Source: Ceratothoa steindachneri (lineage: Eukaryota > Arthropoda > Malacostraca > Isopoda > Cymothoidae). From it: DNA of 64,000 nucleotides. Positions within the stretch are counted from its first letter, which is position 1; the number at the start of each line of letters is the position of its first letter. Below the pieces are notes generated by a model. It ran no database searches and was not told the origin of the DNA. It saw only the letters and a list, made by a program, of their open reading frames with translations. Location of the stretch: the NCBI GenBank assembly GCA_963969495.1, contig OZ018326.1:179159497-179223496 (forward strand). Direction: 5' to 3'. This document shows positions 10,577-22,589 of the stretch, piece after piece. The position numbers and the translations under genes are program-made.

Positions 10577-13500
10577 GTGTTATTACCTTTCATTACTAAG
10601 TGGTGGTTGTGGCGACCCCGTCCCCGGCCCGACAGTGGGTTTGGGACCCTCACACCTATTTCAGGCCCCCGCACCATTGTAGGAGCAGACCCGCCGTCTC
10701 CCGGGGTCTCTCCCAGAGATCCATCGAGCCCAGGTCTGTGTGTATCTGTGGGTAGTTGAAGAGATGTGTGGTGTCGTGTATATGTGTTAAGCATTTGGGG
10801 CAGTTTGGTGTTGTATGAGTGGTGGGACATATTTTGTTCATGTATGACGTCAGGAGGGCTCATTTGTTTGTTCGTATCTGTACTAGTGTTCTTCTTATCT
10901 GTTTTGTGAGTGTTTGTCCTGAGTTGTGTATGGTTGGAGGTGGTGTACTTTATATTTTGTTGTGGGCTCTGTTTGCCAAGTATTGTTATGTGATCTGAGA
11001 GCGTATTGTTTTCATGTTTTGCTTAATTGTGTCTTCTGTTGTTGTGTTAGGGTATGTGTCAACGTTGGTGGTGAGTTGTTGTTGTTATCGAAAATGGTCT
11101 GTTTTTTGTGTCGGTGATTGGGAGGTTGTCTGGTGACGTGGTGGAGGGGATGATTTGGATGTTGTGTTTTCTGCCTGAGTTGTGATGCATGTAGTTTTAG
11201 ATGATTTTTTATTGGTATGATGTTCGTCTCGTCGTGTAGATGTTGAGTGTTGGGTGTTTTGTATTGTCTGTAGTTTTTTTATGTTGGTTTCTAAAATGAT
11301 TGGAGACCAGATTGTGTTGGCATATTCTAATACTGGTCTTGTGATTGTCTTGTATGTGTTAATGAGCGTTTCCTTGGTTTTCTCCCAGTGTGTAGTTGTG
11401 AGTGCCTTGATGACTTTGAATGTTTTCGAGGCCTTGACTATTGTGTTTGTATGTGGTTTAAGCAGAGGTGGGTGGTCCGATTCGGAAGTCCGATTCGGAA
11501 GTCCGATTAATCGGACTCGCATTTTCGAATCGGATAATCGAATCGGACTAACTTCCGCCAAACGAATCGGATAATCGCAATCGGACTGCCGAAAATTTAA
11601 AGCTTTTTGCGATCAATCCAGGTCGACGTCGTCTTTGTTTTTTCGCAATAGCAGTTTCTTAGTAAATTTTTCTATATTTTCCTCAAGTAAATATTTTTTC
11701 GTTTTTATTCTATTCCAGTCACACTTTCGTATTTTCTCTATAATATAATGCGTAAAATATCATGATTAATTATTAAATCATATATAATAAAAAGGTTATA
11801 TTTTACACGTATAAAGTAGGTATAATACGTGCTTAGCTTTGGTTTTTCGTACGCGTCTCATATCGGTTAAGTGACGCGCTGCACCAGTTTAGAGCCAGTC
11901 GTCGTGAGAGCAAGGTGCTACTGCGCTGCTCCCTTGCCACCACTTGTGAACGCTTCGAAGTAATCCTTCTGTTTTCATTTTCCTGCTATTGTTTTCCCCA
12001 ACGGAAGTAAGTTGCACCATTAATATTTGCATTTAGTATCTCTATTTCATTCGAATGGTATTCATATAATCATATCTAGACTATTAGTTTCATAAAGTAC
12101 CGATAAATCAAGCTTAAAGTTCGTGAATTAGCCATTTCATACAAGTATATATGGAACAAAGTTGTTAGTTGACCCTAACTTTTTTTCTGAGAGAATATAT
12201 CAGTATTACTGTGTGTATTTTGTGTAATATGTACTGTATAGTTTATTTTTTTGTTATATTATATTTTAATAAAAATAAAATGTTTATATTTTATCTTAAA
12301 AGCTTGGTTTCTCTTTGTATTAGTTAAAATTGGCTTATTTAGGGTAAAAAAGGATTAAATTCCCTTTAAAAACATTGAAAATCGCTTTAAAAATATTGAA
12401 TCGCTTTTAAAAATATCGAATCACATTTAAAAAATTTAATCAAATCGGATAATCGCTAATCGGACTTAGATTTTTGGCACCCGAATCGGATAATCGAATG
12501 GACTTGACGAGCTGGGGAATCGGTAATCGCTAATCGGACTTCAATTTTTTCGAATCGCGCCCACCTCTGGTTTTGAGTATGTGAGTTTGGGGTCAAAAGT
12601 GAGGACAAGGATCTTCGGTTCTTTTGTGGAAGGTAGTGGTATGTTTTATATGTTTAGATTTAGGGTTGTGTTGTATTCTGCAGGGTCTGGTGCGAAGAGA
12701 GCGGTCATTGTTTTGGTGGCGTTTAGCTTTATTGAGTTTTCTACTGTCCATGTGTGTGTTTTGTTAAGGTAACGTTGTATCTCTTGCGCAGCGGCTTCGG
12801 GTTTGTTGTGTGATGACAGTATCGTGATGTTGTCTGCGTAGGTGACAATTTTTACTACTTGTGGGAGAGTTGGTATATCTGAGGTGTAGATGTTGAAAAG
12901 TGTTGGGGAGAGTACTCCTCCTTGGGGAACTCCGGACTTTGTGTGTCTGTGTTTAGATTTTGTGTTTTGTATTTAGGTGTATTGGAGTCGTCCCTTGATC
13001 TAGTTTGCTATGTATTCGATAAGGGTGGTAGGTATGTTGAGTTTGTGGATCTTGTTAATTAGTTTGTGTAGGTCTACTGTGTCGAATGCTTTGGACATGT
13101 CATGGGTGTGGTTCTATGTGGTGGAATTTTCTTATTGAATTCATTTGTGATTATGTTGTTTATTGTGTGTAATGTTGTGGTGGTTGAGTGCATGGGTTTG
13201 AATCCATGTTGGTGTGGTGTGTTTGGGATGTTGGATGTGATGTAGGGTAGGATGATTTTTTCTAGTGTTTTGGCTATGGGGGAAATCAGAGCTATTGGTC
13301 TGTAGGAGTCTCCTTTGTTTATGTCTTTATTTGGTTTGGGTATTGGAATTATTTTTGCTACTTTCCATTGTTTATGTATGTTGTTTGTGTTTATAGCGAG
13401 GTTATAAGTGTGCGTGAGGAGGTTTATGGCGTTTTGACCTAGGTGTTTGAGGGGTTTGATATTTATGTCATCAGGGCCGGTGGAGTTGTTGTGACTTGCT

Positions 13501-14845
13501 TGTTTTATGGCTCTGATGGTCTGTTCTGTTGTGGTTGTGATTTGGGTTTGGGGAGGTTTTCGTAAGTTTTTCTATTTTCCTGTTTTCATTTTTTGTTTGG
13601 TGTATGGTTGTATTTGTGAATTGTTTGTTGAAGTGTTCTGCATTTTGTATGGGTGTTTTGGCTTCTTTGTTTCCGAAGGTGATGGCGTTGTTTTGTGGCT
13701 GTGTTGTTTTTTGTTTGTGAGGCCAGCAATGGTTTTCCAGAGTTTGTGTGTGTTTGTTTTGTGGTCCCATTGCTGGTCTAGATGATGTTTCCATAATTCT
13801 TGTTTGTGTTCTTGTATGGCGCAATATATTTGTTTGCTTTGTTCTACAATGTTGGGGTATGATGGATTTTGTTTTCTAGTGTTGTTCCGTTGCTTTATGG
13901 GGTTTCTGATTGGTTCATGGAGTAGTTTTTCTGTGTCGTGTATTTTCCCACGTGGGATGTTGTGTTTGTCTGCTTGTAAGAGAGTGTTAGTTAGTATTTT
14001 GTTTGCCGTGTGTGCATCTTTGGGGAGTTGGATGTTGGAGAGTATTTGTTCAATTTCTTTTGTGTATTCTATTCAGTTTTTTTTTTGATAATTTGTGATA
14101 TTTTGAGTTTTGTTGTAGCGTGAAGTTTGTTTTTGTGTTTAATGTGATTAAAATGGAGAGATGGTCAGAGGAGAGAGCTTGTATCGTGTTCCAGGTGAGG
14201 TATTTTTTGCAGTGGTGATGTCTGGCGAAGTGCATTGTTGGTTGGGGTGTGTGGGTATGCGGGTTGGTGTATCTGTGTTTAAGGTAATGTGATTTGAGTT
14301 TTGGATGATGTTGGCGATGAGTTCTCCTCTGTGGGTGAGTTCCAAAGTTCTGAGTGTGCGTTGATGTCTTCTGTGATTATAGAGTTCGTGAGAGTGGTTG
14401 CGTGGATGAGGAAGTTTGTTATGTCTGCATCTTCATTTTGGTGGCTGGGGTTCGTGGTGTTTCTGGGTGGGATGGAGAGGTTTGTGAAGTGTAAGTGCTT
14501 AGTTTTGCTTAGATGGATTTTAGTGATTTGTGCTTCAGTTTTTTGTGTGTTTGTGTTGTTTGGGAGGGGGGTCCGTCTATAGGTGATGTTGTTTTTGATG
14601 TATGTATTGAGGCCTCCCTCTTTGTGTTTTCTGTCGGTTCTGATTGATTTGTAGTTTGTGATTTGAGGAGTTTTCTGTTTTTCCGTGAGTTTGGTTTCTT
14701 GGGTGATAATTATGTCTATTTCATGTTTGTCTGTGAGGTGCTCAAGTTCTGTCGTTTTCTTGTTCAGTCCATTTATATTTATTTGTAGTATTACTAAGTC
14801 CTTTTTGGTATTAAATGTGGGTATTTTTCTTCGGGACTCAATTCT
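10577..14845 (-). mobile_element. EN-RT LINE (jockey/I-like), interrupted by a hAT
   Basis: The minus strand encodes an apurinic-type endonuclease and a reverse transcriptase; the plus strand is correspondingly G+T rich. Endonuclease start (LQININGLNKK, then IIITQETKLTE) lies at about 14700-14800, INAHSELWNS near 14335-14370 and LSSDHLSI near 14160-14190. RT blocks follow at about 13460-12580: QWKVAKIIPIPKPNKD, YRPIALISPIAKTLEKII, HQHGFKP, GVPQGGVLSP-like, and the active-site box at 12829-12840 read as YADN rather than YADD. The C-terminal part (TRPVLEYANTIWSP at about 11300-11360) ends with a Cys-His motif (CPKC...THLFN) near 10720-10800 and a 3' stretch GRGRGRHNHHLVMKGN near 10580-10630. 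Frameshifts are frequent. It is split by the hAT at 11463-12569. The clade is inferred from domain wording. Confidence 0.85.
11463..12569. mobile_element. Non-autonomous hAT element with 8-bp target duplication
   Basis: The ends are CAGAGGTGGG at 11463 and its inverse CCACCTCTG ending at 12569, typical of hAT termini. Flanks are GGTTTAAG (11455-11462) and GTTTTGAG (12570-12577), an 8-bp duplication with two mismatches. The first 120 bp and last 130 bp carry many copies of a subterminal motif, AATCGGATAATCG or TCCGATTCGGAAG, in both orientations, as expected for transposase-binding repeats. The interior (about 11600-12400) is AT-rich with no transposase frame, so mobility would need a helper elsewhere. 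It disrupts the RT C-terminal part of the host LINE, whose reading resumes on both sides (LTYSK / KPHTNTIVKASKTF). Confidence 0.85.
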
Positions 14846-15272
14846 ACTCGTTATATAGCCGTCTCGTTTGTCTTCTCCACAAACTGCTACTGACGCTTCT
14901 GTGACCAGTTTGATGCATCTCTAAACCTCTTGTGTGTAACAAGGAAACTTCGGAATATCCAATTTAGGTTGTTGACGGATAAGTTCTTCAAGTTGCTCAT
15001 CAGAGATCGTCCTCGTCAGTGGAGGTTCGGTCACAACGGTCTGCTGCCAATTAATTAGGTGGATGTAGTTGTCAGCTTCAAAGTTTATGTCTGTGATCTT
15101 GAAAGTGCGTATTGATTTTCTTTTATAATATTTTCGAGCTTTCATAATTCTTCTCAATGCGAGTTCCAGGATATGATTTCTTTCATCTTGCAGGATACAG
15201 AGAAGGATGTTTTCCACATATGCAAAATTAGCATTCCTTTGAATCACTGGGGCAACTATATGTTTCTTTCAT
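14825..15272 (-). pseudogene. Fragment of a repeated invertebrate protein of unknown function
   Basis: The minus strand gives an open stretch of about 145 codons. Blocks in order are VAPVIQRNANFAYVEN, LQDERNHILELALRRIMKAR, FKITDINFEADNYIHLINW, VTEPPLTRTISDEQLEELI, FPCYTQEVERCIKLVTEASV and EDKRDGYITSRIESRRKIP. I recognise this block order from a multi-copy uncharacterised protein family in aphids, spiders, hydra and other invertebrates. The function is unknown to me and a mobile-element origin is likely but not shown. The N-terminal part is missing: upstream homology stops near 15272, before the (CT)n tract, after one stop codon. At its C-terminal end the frame continues without a stop (…IPTFNTKKD then LVILQINING) into the endonuclease of the adjacent LINE. 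Confidence 0.7.
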
Positions 15273-15307
15273 GCTACCGCCCCCCCTCTCCCTGCTTCGC
15301 AAACTGC

Positions 15308-15311
<4 letters not shown>

Positions 15312-15380
<69 letters not shown>
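15312..15380. repeat. (CT)n microsatellite
   Basis: Perfect CT run of about 69 bp, immediately followed by a 5'-truncated CR1-like LINE. Confidence 0.98.
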
Positions 15381-15382
<2 letters not shown>

Positions 15383-15384
15383 CA

Positions 15385-16423
15385 GAGAGAGGTAAATTGT
15401 ACTGATTCATTCTAGTATACAGACCACCACATTAGGGTTTCGACGAGGACGATGAGCTGTATACACAAATCACTGGCCAAATAAGCGAGCATACAGCGGT
15501 TATCTTAGGGGATTTCAACTGCCATGTAAACTGGGAAGACAGAACAGGGGATGATGAAAGTATGAGGCTTCTTCACTTTGCATATGAAGCCTTTCTCACC
15601 CAATGGGTACATGAGCCTACAAGTGGGAATAACATACTAGATCTTGTGTTCTCCACTGAGGTCACCTAGTACACAATATAAAAGTGGATGAGGCCTTAGG
15701 TGGAAGTGATTACAATGTTGTTAGATTTAAGTTACGTGTGCCTAAACGCGAGGAAAACAATCGCAGACGCACCATTCTTGATCTGAGAATAGCTGATCTT
15801 GCTGGACTGAGAGGAGAAATTGGTGCATTGACAGTTGACGTATGTGTCAGAGTTCATGAGACTTGGAACTCATTCCGTGATCACTTTATGGCACAACAAG
15901 CTCAGTTTGTGACAAATAAAGCGGTCAAGGAAGAACTACGGCAACCTAAATAGTTCACAAACGAGATAGGAAGAGCGATTAAAGAGAGGAAATATTCTTA
16001 TCGCCGTTATAAGGCAAACCGTAGCGTTTTTGCCCATCAAGAATATATACACTTGCGCAGGCAGGTTAACAGAATGATAGAGGCAGCAACACGTGGTGAA
16101 GACTAGAGGGTGACCGTATCTTACAAGGCTAACCCCAAGGAATTCTTTAGCTAAGTAAACAGCAGAAAACCAGTTAGAAATAAATTGGTCCTTTGCGTGA
16201 CTGTGGTGGTACGCTAAGAACACAGACCTTGAGATGGCTGATATTCTCAACGCACACAACGCACAATCCCTGAACTAATTCTGGTGTATGAGGGAAAGTC
16301 CATTGAGAATATTCAGTGTACGAACATCGAAATCTTAGTCAGACTAAAAAACTTTGCGCAAACAAGTCTCCCGGTTCTGATGGATTCCTGCCAAAGTGTT
16401 CTTTGAGGTACTACTATTCCTTG

Positions 16424-16426
<3 letters not shown>
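15385..16426 (+). mobile_element. CR1-like LINE fragment (endonuclease to RT start)
   Basis: Starts inside the endonuclease at VYRPPH. It contains GDFN at 15508-15519 followed by CHVNWEDRTGDD, then TQWVHEPTSGNNILDLVFS near 15598-15655 and GGSDYNVVRFK near 15700-15730. After several stops, NPKEFFS and VNSRKPV appear near 16130-16170 and KSPGSDGFLPK near 16370-16400, which is the first RT block. It then stops at an (AT)n run, so the RT palm is missing. It may belong to the same insertion as the 3' piece at 16511-17305, with the RT lost around the microsatellite; I cannot prove that. Confidence 0.8.

Positions 16427-16510
<84 letters not shown>
16427..16510. repeat. (AT)n microsatellite
   Basis: About 84 bp of AT dinucleotides with one ACAT interruption near 16490. 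It separates two LINE fragments. Confidence 0.97.
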
Positions 16511-17305
16511 TGGTTAAAGGCTATTGTTCAAGATGGACGAGAGGGCCAACACACGCCAAAATGGTTTAAAATTAGTGAACAAGCACTATAACTCAAAATA
16601 ACTTCATGTTTGAAATCACGCAAACGTGGAATAGCCTGCCCAACCGTGTAGTAGAAAGCACGTTAGTTAATATGTTCAAAAAACGACTTGATGAGTAGTT
16701 CAATGGTGTAAATATAACGTAGTGGGAGCATAGAAGAACACGCAATATTAAATAAGGAGTTGGGAATCAAATAAAATGAAATAAGCAATAAAAAGATGCC
16801 AGCGACGACTCCCTGCATGGAGTAAATGTGAATTCCCCTTATATTTTTCTGTCTGTCATATAAGTATATTATTTTCATCATTAGCAGGCGAAGCCTGCGG
16901 GAGAAGAGAGTACTGTCCTATCAGCCCCAACCCCTGGTTCGAAGAAGCGTGTTCGTGTATTTGAGGGAGAGCTAAACCTACATCTCAAGGATGCACATGT
17001 AGATAAGGGTGTACCGTAGAATTGAAATAGTTAGAAGAGTCATGTAGAGTAAGGTCAAATGATACACATGTAGATAAGTGTGTACAGTAGAATAGAAATA
17101 TTAAAAATATATATATACAAATGGTACACATGTAGATATGTGTGTACCGTAGAGTTGAAAGAGTAAAAAAAACAACAACAAACAGCATGTAATAAAAAGC
17201 ATGATACACTAATGTTGGAAAGTGTTAATTAAAATCTTCTCTCAGCGGACTGGCCTTGAGCGGATCTTAGGGGCTTTGCTGGTCCCTGTTTCTGTAGTTC
17301 TGTAG
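16511..17305 (+). mobile_element. CR1-delta LINE, 3' end (copy D1)
   Basis: Encodes the last RT-downstream residues (DERANTRQN, QTWNSLPNRVVEST, RLDE) at 16540-16700, with small deletions relative to copy D2 at 26739-27912. The 3' untranslated part is shared with D2 almost base for base: GATGCCAGCGACG near 16794, then GGCGAAGCCTGCGGGAGAAG near 16887-16906, three hairpin repeats, GCGGACTGGCC, and a tail of TTCTGTAG 8-mers. Chicken CR1 also ends in 8-bp repeats, which supports CR1-clade assignment. Confidence 0.85.
16990..17175 (+). repeat. Three tandem hairpin units in CR1-delta 3'UTR
   Basis: Three copies of about 60-75 bp, each beginning CACATGTAGATAAGTGTGTAC and followed by CGTAGAATTGAAATAGTT. 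Within each, TACACA pairs with TGTGTA about 10 bases later. The same triplet is present in copy D2. Confidence 0.85.
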
Positions 17306-19590
17306 TTCTTTTTCTCTCTCTTCCTAAAAGATAGGCCTGACAGAGAGGGTTGTGGTGTGATGTTGTATGTCAAGGATACATTCAACTCGACAAAATACAA
17401 CATCGTATCCCACCACGAGCTCCTAGGTGTAGACCTAGAAATAGGTCCTGCCAAATACAGGACCCTGGTGCTTTATAGACATCCTACCCAACTCGTTGAA
17501 AAGGACAGAGATCTGTACCAGCTACTAGGATAACTTGTCTAAGACAGAGTGTGTATCGTCATGGGGGATTTCAACATACAAGTTGACTGGAAAACCAGAG
17601 AACCCTGTGGCGTTAACGTGCTACTCCTGTAATTCGCGGACAACGAGTTCCTGACTCAATGAGTGAGAGAGCCGACGAGAGGCAACAATACCCTTAACTT
17701 AGTTTTTACCTCTGAGGATGACATCGTTGAGGATCTCACGGTAGGCGAAGAGCTCGGTGGCAATGATCACTAACTAGTCAGATTTATAGTCAAGGTCCCC
17801 AAGGTAGAGTCTGCGACTAGAAAATCTTGAGGAAACTTTATTTAAGAAGAGCAGACTTTGCAGGTCTTTGTGCCGGCTTGACTGATGCGAGGCTAGAAGT
17901 GTGCGAGGATGTTGAAAATTCGTGGAATAGATTCAAAAGTACGTTCATGAGTCTTCAATCACGTTTCATCCCATTGAAAAGCCTTCGTCGGTATTCCGTT
18001 CAACCAAAGTGGTTAAATCGAGAAATTGTTCAACTGCTTAGGAAGAAGAGAACGGTGTACCAACAGTCAAAGATTTCTGGAGATTTGACGAGTACCGTAG
18101 GCTAGCTAGGAGGGTGAAGTCCAGTAAAATGGCGGCTAAGCGGTCTGAGGAACTCCAAGTGGAGAGACTTTGTAAAGAGAATCCCAAGGAGTTCATTGAA
18201 TATGTAAACAGCCGTAAACCAATCCGTCGAACGATTGACCCTTTGAGGAATGAGGAGGGCACATTAAAGCACTTAGCTGCTACTGAGGAGTTCCCAGCAC
18301 GGCTTCCGAAGGCAACGGTAATGCCTGAAGAACCTTGTGGAATACTTGCACTTCGTCTTCAGTGAGCACGATCGAGACAAGGTGGTGTATGTGGTCTATG
18401 TAGACCTTCAGACAGCTTTTGATAAGGTATCACACCGCCGCCTTCTCTGGAAAGTGCGAGCGCTGCGCATAGACGGAAAAGTAGCAGGCTGGATAGAGAA
18501 CTGGCTAAGTGGCAGATGGCAACGGGTGGTGCTGAATGGACAGGCTTCTGAGTGGGTGCCCGTTACTAGTGGGGTGCCTCAAGGTTCTTTCCTGGGACCA
18601 CTACTATTCATTATCTACGTCAACGACATAGACGGTGACATGGTTGCCAAGATTTCTAAATTTGCCGACGATACCAATCTTGGTATGAGCGTTGCAAAGG
18701 ATGGGAATACTGCCTGCCTGCAGGAAGATCTTCGGAAGATTGGGGAGTGGTCGGACACGTGGCAAATGCCTTTTAACGTGAACAAATGCAAAGTGATGCA
18801 TATCAGCCACCGAAACCCCCAATCTCATTATGTCCTTAAGGGCACTGCACTTGAATCTACCGATACTGAAAAGGACTTGGGTGTAACTATAACTAGTGAG
18901 CTCAAGTTTTCGAGGTAGTGTATTGGGGCGGAGAAGAAAGCCCAAAAGATGCTAGGTTATATAAAGCGCCCGAATGGATATCGGAACAAGGAAATAGTAC
19001 TCTGTTTGCACAATTCACTTGTCCGACCGCACCTGGAGTATGCCGTACAATTTTGGAGTCCTTCCTTTTGAAAGGACATCACGAGATTGTAACGCGTGCA
19101 AGCCAGGGCAACCAAACTGATTCCCTCTATCAGAGATAAAAGTTATGAAGATAGATTAAGGGAATTAGATCTGTTCTCGTTGGAAGCCCGTAGACTGCGT
19201 GGTCAGTTCATCGAAGTTTTCGAAATACTTCGAGGGTTCGACAATCTTAACTACAGGGATATTTTCAGCCTTAATGAGAGCAGAACAAGAAATCACGTCT
19301 TCAAACTTGAGCTGAAGCGTTACAACCGCGATCTGTGTAGTAAATGTTTCACGTACAGTATCTGCAGTAGCTGGAACGAACTTCCCATGGAGGTTGTCAA
19401 CAGCAATTATGTTGACCAGGTCAAGACAAGACTAAACAAAGCCTTGAAAAGTTGCCGTTAGGGAGGCCGTTAGGCAATTGAGCGGGGATGTGCCCGCTCG
19501 ACAGCCAGTCCAAAGGTACCCTCATTGAATGGACCGTAAGGTCTTCTAGGGTACTTATTTTCCTTGTTACTCTCTCTCTCTCTCTTCGGT
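17306..19590 (+). mobile_element. CR1-alpha LINE copy A (5'-truncated, internal deletion)
   Basis: Begins after a short CT-rich stretch with the endonuclease segment DREGCGVMLYVKDT. GDFN is at 17564-17575, EPTRGNNTLNLVFTSEDD near 17670-17725, and GGNDH near 17757. About 440 bp of finger/RT front is missing at about 18270 compared with copy L (the join is AAAGCACTTAGCTGCTACTG). The RT palm is the best-kept coding piece: a 193-codon frame at 18337-18918 with GVPQGSFLGPLLFIIYVND and FADD at 18661-18672. The thumb and C-terminal part run to about 19461 (RATKLIPSI, SWNELPMEVV). The 3' end carries the GNRA hairpin at 19516-19554 and a short (TC)n tail. Confidence 0.9.
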
Positions 19591-22589
19591 GCAGCATTAG
19601 AAGTAAATGGATAACTTCACTCAAAGCTATCTTATTTAATGCCAGATTAATCAGGAACAAATTATCAGAATTCAAAGCGTTAGTAGCATTAAAAAAATAT
19701 GATATAATAGGCATCGCCGAGACGTGGATCTACAGTCATTCGAGGGACTATATCAGTGAATTTCATTTGCAAGGCTACAAATTATTTTAAAAAGATAGAA
19801 TTTATAAGGAAGGAGGAGGAGTACTCTTATGTATAAGTGAGGATCTTCAGCCTATTAATTGCAATATAGATACAAAATTTGAACTAATAAGAATAAAACT
19901 AAATACAAACAAATGTTTACATATATATTTGGCCTATAGAAAGCCACACCAATCAAATGAAACAGAAAATCAATTTTATGAATTTTTTGACGAGGTTAGT
20001 AAGGACAGATTCTCTCTCATTATTGGCGATTTTAACTGCCTCCAAATTAATTGGCGGACAAAGAATTCAGATTCTGAAGGAGAAAGATTACTAAATTTCA
20101 TAGATGAAAATCTGCTAATTCAATGGGTCACTGAGCGAACAAGAGGAGAGAACATATTGGACTTAATCTTAACTTCAGATGATGAACTTATTTCAAACGT
20201 GAACGTAGGCGATCAACTTTGTAGCAGCGATCATAACCTAATAGAATTGGAATTAAATTTGCCTCACAAAAGAATTGTAAGAAGTATTACAAAATTAAAC
20301 TTCCGAAAGGCTAATTTCATAGATTTAAAAAAAGTCTCAATAATTATAAAATAACTGGTGGAGACATAAATGAAGCATGGAATGAATGTAAAAACAATCT
20401 TTTAATGAAACAATCCCAATTCATTCCTCTAGCAGTTAGAACAAGTGGAAAAATCAAAATCCTAAATGGTTGACAAATGAAATCAAAAGAGACATAAATA
20501 AAAGAAACGAGGCTTATAAGATGATGAAAGTAAACAGCTCAGAAGCGAATAAGAAGAAATATATTGATTGATCTCAGAAGAAAAGTAAAAGCTGGAATTA
20601 AAAGATCAAAGCGTAACGAGGAAATAAGAGTAGCTTTAAACTGTAATAAAAATCCCAAAGAATTCTTTGCCTTAGTTAATAGTAGAAAAAAAAACAGTAT
20701 TAGCCCAATCAATGATGGTCATAATAATTTACAAGTTAGAGATAAAGATTTAGCCACTGCACTAAACGAGTATTTCGCAACAGTTTTCAACAACGAGACC
20801 TCAAATCAAAATATCATACCATATAATGAGTACTTAGGCAATAACCCACTAGAAATGTTGAAATGCACGAGCAACGATGTACGAATACGAATAGATAGAA
20901 TCAATAAATTCAAATCCCCAGGACCCGAAAGGATAGTGCCAAGAGTAATCAAAAAAGTAAAAGATGCAGTAGTGGACCAAATAACATACATTTTTAACTT
21001 ATCACTTGGAAATTAGCCAATGTAAGGCCAATATTTAAAAAAGGAAGTAAAGATCTAAAATATGCAATTATCGACCTATAAGTCTGACATCAATAATTGG
21101 CAAAATGCTCGAGAGTATTATTGCAGAAAAAATAGTAAGCCATTTAGAAACGAACGAATTGCTCTAAGAGACGTGCAACGCGGATTTAGGAAACACAGAT
21201 CTTGTCTTATAAATTTATTAGAGTTCTTCCATTACATTAACACAATTCATGATAGTGAGAGATCTGTTGACATTTTGTATCTGGACTTTCAAAAAGGCCT
21301 TCGACGGTGCTGCACAGGAGATTAATGTCTAAAGTTAGAGCTCTAGGAATACGAGGTAAAATAGCAAATTGGATTGAATACTGGCTTAGTAATCGTAAAC
21401 AGAGGGTCGTGATCAATGGAGAAGAGTGTGAATGGATACCTGTGAGTAGTGGCGTTCCTCAGGGATCGGTCCTGGAACCTTGCTCTTTATTATTTATGTA
21501 AATGACATAGACGTGGGATTGATCTCTAAAATCTCCAAATTCGCTGACGATTGTAAACTGGGTAAAAGTATAAATACCGATCAAGATATAGTAGATTTTC
21601 AAAAGGACATTGATCACATAGCCGAATATTCTGAAAAATGGAAACTTCCACTGAACCTTGAAAAATGCAAAGTGATGCATGTTGGACACAAAAATCCGAA
21701 GGCAGAATACAAACTCCTTGATAAAACAATAGCAGAAACAAAACGAAAAGGATCTCGGTATTTGTGTGTCAAATAACCTCAAGTTGACACAACACTGTGT
21801 CGACGTAGAAAAAAAAGCGCTAAAGATACTCGGTTACATTAAGAGACAGATCAGCTATAAAAGCAAGACCGTATTAATTAGCTTGTACAATGCCTTAGTA
21901 AGACCACAACTAGAATATTGTGCCCAGGTGTGGTCGCTCTCCCTCAGAAAGGATATAGAAATATTAGAAAGAGTGCAAGTTACGGCTACGAAAATGACAC
22001 CATCATTAAGAAAATACAGTTATGATACACGGCTGAAAAAGTTAAACCTTTACAAATTAGAAACAAGACGTATACGAGGTCAACTAAGTGAAGTATATAA
22101 AATCTTAAATGGAATCGAAAATGTGCACTACTCAATCTGGTTTGAATTCAATAGAAATATTGTACGTAATAACAGCATGAATCTCGTTCCGAAAAAGTAC
22201 AGACTCAATGTATGTAGAAATTTTTTTTCGTATAAAATTGGAAATGTATGGAATCAGTTGTTGAAAGAGGCTAAATAAAGTTATAAGGATTATTAACTAT
22301 TAAATAGTACTTGTTGATAAAAATTTCAAAATCTTTACTAGAAAAATTACTGGTTGCGCTAAATTTCAACTAAACCAGGTATTTTTCGGTTTTCCGTACC
22401 CGCGTGGTGGGTGGGAGAGGAGGTAGGGAAGAGACTTCGACTTTACTGTCCTTTTGTCCAACTCCTAGATTTTTTGTATATACGAGTATAATAGAATAGG
22501 GAAACAAGCATCTTTTCGGTATGGATCGAAAGGTCTTTTAAGGTGCTTACTTTCATTGTAACTCATTGTAACTCTCTCTCTCTCTTTGG
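19591..22589 (+). mobile_element. CR1-beta LINE copy B (AT-rich family)
   Basis: Starts at the (TC)n tail of copy A. It covers most of ORF2 in an AT-rich codon style unlike its neighbours. Endonuclease: LFNARLIRNKLSEFKAL at about 19630, ETWIYSHSRD, GGGVLL, GDFN at 20025-20036 followed by CLQINW, ENILDLILTSDD and SSDHNLIELEL. Linker and finger: NPKEFFALVNSRKK and KFKSPGPERIVPRVIKK (about 20650-20960). RT: EYWLSNRKQRVVINGE, SSGVPQGSVLEP, IIYVNDID, FADD at 21540-21551, and LNLEKCKVMHVGHKNPK. Thumb: RPQLEYCAQVWSLSL. It ends at RLNVCRNFFSYKIGNVWNQL (stop 22276-22278). Several frameshifts, for example near 20345, 21015 and 21478. The 3' end at 22507-22547 carries the same hairpin plan as CR1-alpha with different bases, then CTCTCTCTCT. 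Confidence 0.88.
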
